DNA of 64,000 nt from Selaginella moellendorffii. Lineage: Eukaryota; Streptophyta; Lycopodiopsida; Selaginellales; Selaginellaceae. The DNA lies in the NCBI RefSeq assembly GCF_000143415.4, contig NW_003314293.1:218457-282456 (forward strand), given 5' to 3'. A program made the position numbers and the translations under genes. The notes beneath the pieces are model-generated. The model saw only the letters and a list, made by a program, of their open reading frames with translations. It was not told the DNA's origin and searched no databases. This document shows, one piece after another, positions 55,737-64,000 of the stretch. Within the stretch, counting starts at the first letter, position 1. Every line of letters starts with the position of its first letter.

Positions 55737-55916
55737 TCATAAGGTTCCCGTGGCCGAGGCTAGTGGATCTTCCAAGCCTTGTGCTTTGAGGGACTTGAGT
55801 TTCTTCTTTGCAGGAGCTCCTTCTTCGACCATCATCTTCTTGGCAGCCTCAATCCATCGCAAGGCACCACATGAGAGCTGGAGGTGGCGCCAGTGGCACT
55901 CGTGCTTTAAAATCCA
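55737..55916 (-). pseudogene. Unidentified C-terminal exon fragment (better copy)
   Basis: Sixty codons are open from WILKHECHWRHLQLSCG to SATGTL and stop, with RWIEAAKKMMVEEGAPAKKK in between. The end is basic and Ala/Lys-rich. No start codon or upstream exon lies nearby. The copy at 47296-47405 shares the same beginning but has an early stop. Probably the last exon of a duplicated gene whose body is not in this window. Confidence 0.4.
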
Positions 55917-55969
55917 CTGCGTGCAGCTTACTGAACAACACTCTATCGCAAAAAAGTTTGATATCCGCT

Positions 55970-56365
55970 TAGCTCAAATGAAAGGTCTGTCCTCCTAGCC
56001 ACGGGAAATGAAGTAGCGGAGGCTTGCTCTCTAAAATCTCTGGAAGTGTAACCAAATGAGACCGGACGAAATGTTGCAAGCCTCCATGTTTGTGTCATAG
56101 TGCTAACCCAAAATACTTTACTTTGCTTAAGCAAACCAAAAGACATGCAATAATAGCACATGCTCATTTAGCTGATTTTTTGCCAAAAAGCTTGACGCAC
56201 GTGTCTAAAAGACGTACAAAACTTTGTAGAGTACCTGTGACTTTTTCGTCTGGAGTACTCCCACGAGAACCGTGTGACTCGAGTTCGTTCGTAATTAAGG
56301 GCTCCGCTTTGTAAGAAAGCAAAGCACCATTCTTACAAATGTGCCACGCTTAGCCATGTCTGTAG
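55970..56365 (+). repeat. Promoter-like block, direct repeat copy 1
   Basis: About 390 bp closely matches 59090-59486, including AAGGTCTGTCCTCCTAGCCA and GTTCGTAATTAAGGGCTCCG. Copy 1 is followed by unrelated sequence (TGTAGGATTTGTGG). Copy 2 leads directly into the PPO pseudogene start. Confidence 0.9.
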
Positions 56366-56569
56366 GATTTGTGGAAAATGGCTCGGTAGCTACTTCATTA
56401 CGTCTTGATGCTGTACATGAGATAGAGCCTTGGTCTAAACGTCCTGCAGCAACAAAATTCCAGAAGAATTTTGCCTTTGTCGATGAGTTCCCGGATGAAA
56501 TAAAACCTCAGTTCGATGTGCTTTGTTCTTGAATGGAATTGAGAGTTCCTTGTGAGAGCAATGGCAAAT
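56366..56569 (+). other. Short unique sequence before PPO copy 2
   Basis: A 63-codon ORF begins at 56341 but no family is recognised. It lies between the promoter-like block and the right arm of the inverted repeat. Confidence 0.35.
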
Positions 56570-59085
56570 GACACGGGGTTCTCGTGGATCAAAATGTCCG
56601 ATCACAATGGACAGCTTTGGTCCCTTCCGATGTGAAATATTATCTCAGCCCAGTACTCCCACGAGAACCATGTGAACTCGTCCTTTAAAAAGGTATCGCT
56701 TCCCAATGCGTTGATAGTTGAATCTCTCATCCAACATGGATTCGTTGCTGGGCATGTTTCCCGCGGCACTCTCGCTCGATCGCATCAAGCTCCAGCACCG
56801 GAGCCAATGCCCACTTCTGCCCAATCGCTCCCGGGGTGCGCTCAAGATCACCGCCAGTGCCAGGAAAGAAGCCAATGCAGCAGCAGGGGAGTCTGGTAAT
56901 CCCTCTTTCCCCTCCAAGAAAGGTAGCTCCACTCCGGCCTCGATCATCGATCGCCGCGAGCTCCTGGCGGGGACAATCGCCGGCGGAGCTTCGCTCGCAG
57001 CGTCCCCTACTGGTCCCGTGCTCGCCGAGCCCGTGGGATCGCCCACCTTCAAGCGCTGCCAGCCCGCCAAAATCGAGAACACCAACACCTTCGTGGCGTG
57101 CTGCCCGCCCAAGCCCAAGCGCGACACCATCGACTTCAAGCCCGACACCGGCCCCATGCGCACCCGCCCCGCCGCCCATCTCGTGGACGAGGACTACATC
57201 CAGAAGTACAACGAGGCCTACGCCAAGATGCGCGCGCTCCCCTCGGATGATCCCCGGAGCTTCCGGCAGCAGGCAAACGTCCACTGCGTCTACTGCAACT
57301 TCGGCTACCGCCAGGAGGGCGATCCAAAGTCAACGCTCCAGATCCACTTCAACTGGCTCTTCCTGCCGTGGCACCGCTGGTACCTCTACTACCACGAGAA
57401 GATCTTGGGCAGTTTGATCAACGATCCAACCTTCGCGCTGCCGTTTTGGAACTGGGACAACCAGGACGGGGGGAGCTACATCCCGGAGATGTTTCGGCGC
57501 GAGGGCACCCCCATCTTCGACGCCAATCGCAACGAGGCAAACTACGCGCCCGCGCGAGTGGATCTCGGCTACGCGCCCGGCGTCGACCCCAGCTTCGGCG
57601 AGCCCACCTACAAGACCGACGATCAGATCCGCCAGGACAACATCTCCGTCATGTACAACAACGTCGCTAAGGTCAAGCTCCAGGACGCCTTCTTCGGCGC
57701 TCCCATAAGGTACGTGTGCATGGCTAGAAAAAGGTGACGGAGCCATGTCTTATGCAGGAAAGGGAACAATAACGGTGGCGATGGATCTCTGGAGAAAGCC
57801 CCACACACGGCCGTGCACGTCTTTGGTGGCAGCCCCAATAACCCTAATGGCGAGGACCTGGGCAACTTCTACTCTGCCGGGAAGGATCCACTCTTCTACT
57901 GCCACCACGGTAACGTGGACAGGATGTGGGACGTGTGGAGGTCCCTGGGAAACCAGGACTTCACGGACGCGGACTACCTCAACACCGAGTTCCTCTTCTT
58001 CGATGAGAACCAGGACCTCGTTCGCGTCAAGGTGAAAGATTCCATCGACAACCAGACGAAGCTCAAGTACAAGTACGCGTCCATGCCCCAGGACAAGGTC
58101 TGGATCAACTACAAGCCACTGCCGCTCGCAAAGACGGCTTTCGCGCAGCCCAAGAGTTCGATCGTTGCTTCGTTGGTTCCTGGAGCTACTGCTATGGCGG
58201 CTGAGTATCCACTCGTGAAATCCTCGTCCCAGAACGCCGAGCCTGTCAAGGTTGGAGCGGGCCCGCTGACGATCACGGTGGCGCAGCCCAAAGGCAGCGC
58301 TTCGGACGAGCTCCTGGTCCTGGAAGAGATGGTGGTTGGGATGCAGAATAACACTAACTTCAACGTGTTCATCAATCTCCCTGAGGCCAACGAGACCACC
58401 ACGCTCTCCTGCGCCGAGTACGTCGGCTCTTTCTACAACATCCCCCACTTCATGCCCGGGATGACCGAGTCGAGCACTCGGACCACCAACGCCCGCTTCT
58501 CCATCAAGCCCAACGTCGAGATCTTGGGCTTGAAGGACGCGGACAAGCTCGTTGTCACTCTGGTGCCGCGCGGGAAGGACAAGGAGAAAGTCTTCACGTT
58601 CAAGGGGGCCAGCATCCAGTACGCTTGATTTTTGATGGAGCTCTAGCTTTCGTTCTGTTTCATTTGGTTTCCTGTGATTGGAAAAAGAACACCAGAAAAC
58701 CAGCTGGCATGGTAAAAGGAAATCGAAATGGTGTTACTTGATGTTGCAATTTCCAATGTGAGATGAAGCTTTCTACGTAGATCCACTATCTAGACCAAAA
58801 ATGCCACAATGAGAAATATTCTAAAAAAAATCAAACATACGCTTTCTGCGAATGAAGCCTCCTTGAGGCTACTGCTCTACTTGAATCTGTTTGATCTACA
58901 ACCTGCTAGGAATCTCACTTGAGAAAAAATCTTCATAGGCCGGGAAAGCCTGAGAACATTGATACATGAAAGATTCTAAAATCCCAGGAAACCTTTTTCT
59001 CTTTCCAAGCCTGGTAAAAGTTATAGAAACCGTTCTCTTGACAGGATATTGTCTCCAGAATAGCTTCGATTGAGCTCAAACAAAC
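56570..59085 (+). repeat. Right arm of the large inverted repeat carrying PPO copy 2
   Basis: Counterpart of 50170-52740. The best conserved part is 56690-58670. Flank similarity runs to the GACAGGATATTGTCTCCAGA phrase near 59041 (CTATTGTGGAGACAATATCC near 50199). Confidence 0.9.
56736..58628 (+). CDS. Polyphenol oxidase (catechol oxidase/tyrosinase), copy 2
   Basis: Exons 56736-57709 and 57758-58628 encode 614 residues, the same length and intron position as copy 1 on the opposite strand. Differences are few and mostly in the transit region (MFPAALSLDRIKLQHRSQ against MSSAALSLDRVKLLHRSP), plus scattered changes such as CNF for CNY in the CuA region, KIENTN for NIANTN, and NNTNFN for NNTTFN. 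All copper ligands, the twin-arginine lumen signal and the C-terminal shielding domain are kept. An upstream in-frame TTG is not a credible start; ATG at 56736 matches copy 1. The pair is head-to-head about 4.1 kb apart. Confidence 0.95.
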
Positions 59086-59089
59086 GTTA

Positions 59090-59486
59090 TAGCTCAAATG
59101 AAACAAGCTGTTCTAAGGTCTGTCCTCCTAGCCACGAGAAATGAAGCAGTGGAGGCTTGCTCTCTAAAATCTCTGGAAATGTAACCAAATGAAACCGGAC
59201 GAAATGTTGCAAGCTATGTTCGAGTATAGAATCACATGGTGCTAACCCAAAATAATTTACTTTGCTTAAGCAAACCAAAAGACATGCAATAATAGTACAT
59301 GCTCATTTATCTGTTTTTTTTGCCAAAAAGCTTGACGCACGTACAAAACTTTGTAGAGTATCTGTGACTTTTTCGTCTGGAGTACTCCCACGAGAACCGT
59401 GTGACTCGAGTTCGTTCGTAATTAAGGGCTCCGCTTTGTAAGAAAGCAAAGCACCATTCTTACAAATGTGCCACACTTAGCCATGT
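59090..59486 (+). repeat. Promoter-like block, direct repeat copy 2
   Basis: Matches 55970-56365. It ends at GCCATGTCT, where it joins CCCGCGGCACTCTCGC of the PPO pseudogene, so the junction creates a chimeric 5' end. Confidence 0.9.
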
Positions 59487-60358
59487 CTCCCGCGGCACTC
59501 TCGCTCGATCGCGCCAAGCTCCAGCACCGGCTCATGATCACCGCCAGCGCCAAGAAAGAAGCCAATGCATAAGGTACGTGTGCATGGCCTTGATTCTAAA
59601 AGGTGACCAATGTCTCGCGCAGGAAAGGAATGTGGGTGGCGATGGATCCCTGGAGAAAGCCCCACACAAGTCTTTGGTGGCAGCCCCAAGAACTCTCATG
59701 GCGAGGACCTGGGCAACCCACTCTTCTACAGCCACCACGGTAACGTGGACCGGACGTGGAACGTGTGGAAGACTGAAAAGCGGAAACGAGGACATCACGG
59801 ATCCCAACACCAAGTTCCTCTTCTTCGATGAGAACCAGAACCTCGTTCGCGTCAAGGTGAAAGATTGCATCGGCAACGAGCAAGCGTATGGCCGTGGCTT
59901 GAAGTTGATCCAGCTGCTTCGTTGGTTCCTGGAGCTACTGCTATGGCGGCCGAGTATCCACTCGTGAAATCCTGGGAGCCTGTCAAAGTTGGAGCGGGCC
60001 CACTGACGATCACGGTGGCGCAGCCCAAAGGCAGCGCTCGGGACGAAATCCTGGTCCTGGAAGAGATGGAGATTGGGATGCACAAACACCGCCTTCAACG
60101 GGTTCATCAATCTCCCTGAGGCCAACGAGAGCACCACGGTCGTTGAGTACGCTGAGTACGTTGGCTCCTTCAACAACATCCCCACTTCATGCCCGGGATG
60201 ACCGAGTCGAGCACCCGGACGCCCGCTTCTCCATCAAGGAGAACGTCGAGATCTTGGGCTTGAAGGACACGGACAAGATCGTTGTCACTCTGGTGCCGCG
60301 GGGGGAGGACAAGGAGAGAGTCTTCACGTTCAAGGGGGCCAGCATCCAGGACGCTTGA
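59483..60358 (+). pseudogene. Polyphenol oxidase pseudogene lacking the CuA half
   Basis: ATG at 59483 opens with the PPO transit sequence (SPAALSLDRAKLQHRLMITASAKKEANA). It then jumps from codon about 40 straight to the exon 1 splice donor (ATAAGGTACGTG at about 59570), deleting most of exon 1 with all CuA ligands. Exon 2 from about 59621 retains [15 protein letters not shown] and [13 protein letters not shown], but has many small deletions and frame shifts. The first CuB histidines are affected because HTAVHV is reduced to HKSLV or TQV depending on frame. The terminal part is readable again (ARFSIKENVEILGL...SIQDA, stop at 60356). It cannot encode an active oxidase. Confidence 0.9.
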
Positions 60359-60526
60359 TTATCGTTGGAGCTCTAAGCCTGTGCTGTTTGATTTGATTTG
60401 CTTTGCTTTCCTGTGTATTGGAAAAAGAAAACCAGAAAACCAGCTGACATTGTAAGAAGGAAATCGCAATGGTGTTACTTGATGTTTCAATAACCAATGT
60501 GAAGCTGGCGGAAGCTCTCTACTGCA
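60359..60526. other. Shared PPO 3' flank abutting the Tim17-like gene
   Basis: The PPO 3' flank (GGAAAAAGAAAACCAGAAAA, GGTGTTACTTGATGTTTCAA) runs directly into the 3' end of the Tim17-like gene on the opposite strand. Confidence 0.7.
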
Positions 60527-61791
60527 TCAGGATGACGATGTCTTGTAGATCCAACTGTCTAGGCAGTATCCTACCAAAAATGCTCCGGCTAAGTCGCCAA
60601 CGGCCAGACCTGGTCGAACACGCACAACGAAAGGAATGTAGCTGGAAGCGAAGAAAAGGAAGCACTCACCAATCCATGTCCCCGTGGAAGGCTTTATTAG
60701 CACAGCCCCACACCCGGCTCCAATCGATGCACACGTTAGCGATGCCACTGCCTTTAAGGAGTTCCCAGCTGTTCTTCGTGCCAAGCTGTGGAGGACGTCT
60801 ATCTCTTTCTTGTTCCCTTTGGCGCGGCCCGGGTTTTGCCTGTGAATGTAGATAACTCTCCCGGATCTGTAAATATCAAGAACTTCTTGGACCAGGCAAC
60901 TCGCTCCAACTCCGAGAGCATGCGCTAAGAAAAAAGAAGACCAAAGTAAAATCGCAGCTGCTTAGAAAAACTGTGTCTAAACCTCGGAAGGTTGTTTTCG
61001 CGACACCCGTGAATAATTCGATCTTCGTGATGTGTCTTCTGGCCTTTCTCACGGCAGACTTTGGAACGTCTGCAAGATAAAAACGGGTTAGAACGAGAGC
61101 AAAGAAGCTCAGACGCAAACCTTTTAAAAGCTTCCAAGCAGTCCGGGCGGAGACGACTTGCTCAACAATGCGCTCCAAAACTCGCCTCACAGTGATTACA
61201 GAAACCTGTGCTTAGAGAACAACAACAGGAAAAGAAAAACATAAGCTCTCAGGCAAAGAAAAAGAAAGAAGATAGTTTACCTCGCGGAAAGCGTGAGTCC
61301 CCGAGCGCTTGAAAGCCAGCCTGAAATCCGGAGAAGTCTCCGTGGGACGATCCTCTTCGTCGTCCTCGTCCTCCTCGACCTTCATGTACGCCTCGAGCAG
61401 CGGGAGGAAATTCACGAGCAGCGCTCGCAACCCAGTGGTGCCGAGAGCTTTCGGCCGGAACGCCGAGAAGAGCGGCTTGAGCTCGATGTCGTAAGTCTTG
61501 AACGCATATCGCTTGCTCTCCTCGGTTCCATACGTAGGCATCCATCTCCCCAGCCAGTCGTCCTCGGACGAGTCGACTTTGGCATCGCAGAACGCCCAGT
61601 TCCTGGACAAGCGTCAGATCACGCAACCCGGCATTGAAATCTGGAAGGGCATTTCCCTAGAAGTATCGATGGAAGGTTTCTTACCTGGGAAACAGAGACG
61701 CGATCCCAGCTACCGATGAAGCGCTTAAGAGCGCGGCGGAATGCAAGGCGTTGCTCGATGAGGAGTCGAGAGCCAGCGCCAAGCCTTCCAT
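60527..61791 (-). CDS. Tim17/22/23 superfamily (TMEM135-like) membrane protein
   Basis: Six exons (61791-61685, 61602-61281, 61205-61121, 61069-60983, 60924-60670, 60609-60527) join in frame to 312 residues. The N-terminal part reads SLFPRNWAFCDAKVDSSEDD, then RWMPTYGTEESKRYAFKTYD. An acidic patch (VEEDEDDEEDRPTE) and a basic helical segment follow. The C-terminus has a Tim17-like Gly-rich stretch: TCASIGAGCGAVLIKPSTGTW and GLAVGDLAGAFLVGYCLDSW. Plant proteins with this layout are annotated as Tim17/Tim22/Tim23 family and resemble animal TMEM135 of peroxisomes and mitochondria. The organelle is not decidable here. All splice sites are GT-AG. The gene is convergent with the PPO pseudogene. Confidence 0.75.
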
Positions 61792-61944
61792 CGCCTAGAA
61801 CGAAGAATTAGGTCACACAGACAACAAAGAACAAAGAAGCGAGTATATTCTAGTTTTATTCTAAAGAATGGATGCCGCCGAGAGAGAGCTTCGGATCGAT
61901 TGCCGCATCGTCGTGTGGGAGGAGCTGCGATCTCGCAATGCTGA

Positions 61945-62378
61945 TCAGAGGCAGATCTCGCGGAACACCGGCAGCCTGGATCTTGGAGCCATGGCGGCCG
62001 CGTTGTCGTGGAGGAGGAGCTTGGTGAGATTCATCGCCGGCGCGACGAGAGGGGGGAGCTTGACGTCGGACAGCTTAGGCGTGGCGTGGATGAATCGGCA
62101 GCGCTTGCCGTAGGGACAGGTTCCAGCCGCGGAGAATGTCCTGCAAACCTGGATTTGAAAGATTATCGATCGATCAACGAAATATCTGTGAGAGAGGAGA
62201 TCGAGGAGAGCGAGATTTCTACCTCGGTCTTGTATTTCGGATGCCGATTGACTGGCCGGAGATCTTCCTTGCCGTGAGCAAACTGGCACTTGTTGCCGTA
62301 GCGACAGGAGCCCGTCTCCTCCCACGATCGGCACAGCTCCGTCTTGTACAGCTTGCTCGCGTCAGATTCCTCGGCCAT
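61945..62378 (-). CDS. Tandem CCCH zinc-finger protein (tristetraprolin type)
   Basis: Exons 62378-62223 and 62148-61945 give 119 residues. Two C-x8-C-x5-C-x3-H fingers are each led by [24 protein letters not shown] and [20 protein letters not shown]. They are spaced by 18 residues, the arrangement of AU-rich-element binding proteins of the tristetraprolin family and of Arabidopsis C3H14/C3H15. It probably binds mRNA 3' UTRs or regulates transcripts. The single intron splits exactly between YKTE and VC of finger 2. The protein is much shorter than its relatives, with only a short tail ([20 protein letters not shown]). An ATG 28 codons upstream is possible but less likely. Confidence 0.85.
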
Positions 62379-62714
62379 CGCCTTGGCGATCGATCGATGG
62401 AGAGGACAGTGGAAATATTTCGAGCGCTCAAACGAGCGCTCTCCCAAGAACTCCAAGAACAATGAGAGAAAGAGAACTAAAAAGAGAAATGTGAGTAAAG
62501 CCTAGAAATCTCTCGTCCTCTCGTATTTGTACTCCCGCCAATTCCCTCTAGAAAGTTTTTAACCCCACTCATTGTCACAATGATTGCCAGGTAAGAAATC
62601 CAAAGCTTCACTAGCTTTCAAACTCAACCGTTCGCACGAATATCCCCTAAACCCCCCGTGATTATTCGCATCTTTCAACCGGCCACTGGAATATTCACCG
62701 TTAGAACCCTAAAA
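62379..62714. promoter_or_regulatory. Divergent intergenic region
   Basis: 336 bp lie between the CCCH gene (minus) and the NYN gene (plus). A telo-box-like AACCCTAAAA sits at about 62705, just before the NYN gene ATG. No other clear element was seen. Confidence 0.4.
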
Positions 62715-63803
62715 ATGCTGGTGTCTCGATTGGGCTATGGCGGGCGAGCTCTCCTCTCCAAATGCCGGCGCCTGGCGCAGGGTAAGCGCAATCTCCACAC
62801 CATCGACTCCTCCGACGAAGATCGCGGCGTCGATCACACAGGCTTCACAGAGGACGACGAGGAGGAAGCGCAGGAACAGGAAGAACAAGGGCGTAGGGTA
62901 GTGATCGTGTGGGATATTACGACGAGCAAGCCGCCGGTGTCGATGGATCCACAAGTAGCGGCGCTCCGGGTCAGGGATCTCGCCGACGCATTCGGCTTCG
63001 TGGTGGATCGATCGGCCTACGCGGAGCCCCGGATTCCAGTGACCGATGCCCGGCCCAGGACGTATTACGAGGAGAAATTCATGGCATCACAGCTCAAGCC
63101 GGTGTGGTACCAGGACGTCCCCCATCAGAGCGCCGAGGACTACGTCTACAAGTGTGGCTACTGCGGGAGAACGCTAAGCAGCCACCACTCGCTCTACAAG
63201 CACTTTAAGCAGATCCACGCCCCGGAGAGGGCCAAGCGCGTCCACAAGCTCAACCGGATCCATCGCGGGCAGCGGCGGGACGAGTACGCTCTGGCGATGG
63301 CGGACAAGGAGCAGCGATACCGAGCGGCGCTCCGAGAGATCGTCATGCCCAAGCTGGTCGTCAGCGATGAGCTTTGCAGCGCTCTCACGAGGGCGGGATT
63401 TCTCGTCAGGCTGGTGACCGAGAAGCCACTTCGCCATCTCTTCCTCACCGCCCAGGAGTCGGCCGTGATCAACCATCTCTGGCAGGCGGCCTGGCTCAAC
63501 ATTGCGTGCATCGTGCTGGTGAGCGATTCGTGCCGGTTCGGGGATTTCATCCGGCTGGCCAGGGAGCAGCGCGGGGTGAAGTTCGTGGGGATCAGCGATG
63601 GATTGAGCGAGTTCCGGATGGGTGTGGATTTGTTTATCAGCTGGGAGGAGATTGAGCGCGGGCGGGGGTATGTGTGGGCGACCGAGGCTGCGCGGGCTTG
63701 GTTCTCGGGGCCTCGCTTGTTCGCGAAGAGATCGACGCTGCGAAAGAGGCAAAAGTATGGTGGCGGTGGCGGTGGGGGCGAGTTTGATCCCTTTCGCGAG
63801 TGA
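62715..63803 (+). CDS. NYN-domain ribonuclease-like protein with a C2H2 zinc finger
   Basis: A single-exon 362-residue protein. The N-terminus MLVSRLGYGGRALLSKCRRL is Arg-rich and organelle-targeting in character, then an acidic stretch (DDEEEAQEQEEQ). VVIVWDITTSKPP begins a NYN (PIN-like) fold, and C-terminal parts NIACIVLVSDSCRFGDFIRLA and KFVGISDG fit the second half of the fold. Inserted between them is one C2H2 finger, YKCGYCGRTLSSHHSLYKHFKQIH. Plant proteins of this layout are related to MARF1/limkain-type NYN proteins and may act on organelle RNA. In the first NYN motif an Asp is kept (VWD), while the following usual Asp-Asn is Thr-Thr, so activity is uncertain. The ATG at 62715 is preferred over 62658. 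Confidence 0.75.
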   Translation: MLVSRLGYGGRALLSKCRRLAQGKRNLHTIDSSDEDRGVDHTGFTEDDEEEAQEQEEQGRRVVIVWDITTSKPPVSMDPQVAALRVRDLADAFGFVVDRSAYAEPRIPVTDARPRTYYEEKFMASQLKPVWYQDVPHQSAEDYVYKCGYCGRTLSSHHSLYKHFKQIHAPERAKRVHKLNRIHRGQRRDEYALAMADKEQRYRAALREIVMPKLVVSDELCSALTRAGFLVRLVTEKPLRHLFLTAQESAVINHLWQAAWLNIACIVLVSDSCRFGDFIRLAREQRGVKFVGISDGLSEFRMGVDLFISWEEIERGRGYVWATEAARAWFSGPRLFAKRSTLRKRQKYGGGGGGGEFDPFRE

Positions 63804-64000
63804 GAAGAGGAGTCAAGTTACTTCGATCTGAATCGACCATTTTGTGATGTAAACAAAGCATATTCTAACTGATGCTTATCTAACGGCTTAAAGATATGTG
63901 TTTTAAATTGGAATTAATTAATTTAGAATCCAAGTATTTTAATATATTTTAGATTATCTTTTTTATTAGTAAAAATGTTGTGATAGTCTTCTTTTTCTAA
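63804..64000. other. AT-rich 3' flank
   Basis: Downstream of the NYN gene the sequence becomes AT-rich. No feature is recognised up to the window end. Confidence 0.5.

Overview
The window is nuclear DNA of a land plant. Very short introns (mostly 45-75 bp) with GT-AG borders, PLS-type PPR genes, a dirigent protein, a family-37 fucosyltransferase, seipin and plastid polyphenol oxidases (PPO) all point that way. Compact genes beside AT-rich transposon clusters, plus several PPO copies, fit a lycophyte such as Selaginella moellendorffii. That assignment is inference from gene style; no marker was searched.

Layout. 1-21.48 kb is AT-rich and repeat-dominated. It holds a decayed multi-exon gene ending in a beta-class N4/N6 DNA-methylase-like domain (1.2-5.8 kb), a reverse-strand companion ORF with a Cys/His cluster (6.0-6.7 kb), two GC-rich palindromic hairpins, a hexamer/12-mer tandem array, copies of a short dispersed repeat, and a degenerate Ty3/Gypsy LTR retrotransposon (15.9-21.4 kb) with an internal duplication. 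Base composition changes sharply near 21.48 kb, where genes begin.

21.5-47 kb is gene-dense: RRP1/Nop52 (ribosome biogenesis), a small DnaJ-type zinc-finger protein with a GC-AG intron, a GT37 fucosyltransferase, mitochondrial-type ribosomal protein bL34, a roughly 9-kb ZFYVE26/spastizin homologue crossing a 142-base assembly gap, a 73-residue unknown, a dirigent protein, seipin, a small secreted peptide, a divergent pair of NFD6-like genes around a palindromic telo-box, and a PPR gene.

47-61 kb is a mosaic of recent duplications. Two almost identical PPO genes lie head-to-head as arms of a large inverted repeat. A third PPO is a pseudogene lacking the CuA half. Around them are two degraded copies of the seipin 3' end, two broken copies of a possible protease-like gene, a PPR pseudogene and a duplicated approximately 390-bp promoter-like block. 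A 16-bp motif occurs six times upstream of the PPO copies. The 3' flanks of both intact PPO genes appear to carry a fossil of the last exon of the Tim17-like gene at 60.5-61.8 kb, suggesting that the pseudogene site is the ancestral PPO locus.

61-64 kb returns to ordinary genes: the Tim17/TMEM135-like gene, a tandem CCCH zinc-finger gene and an NYN plus C2H2 gene. No tRNA, rRNA or CRISPR array was recognised.
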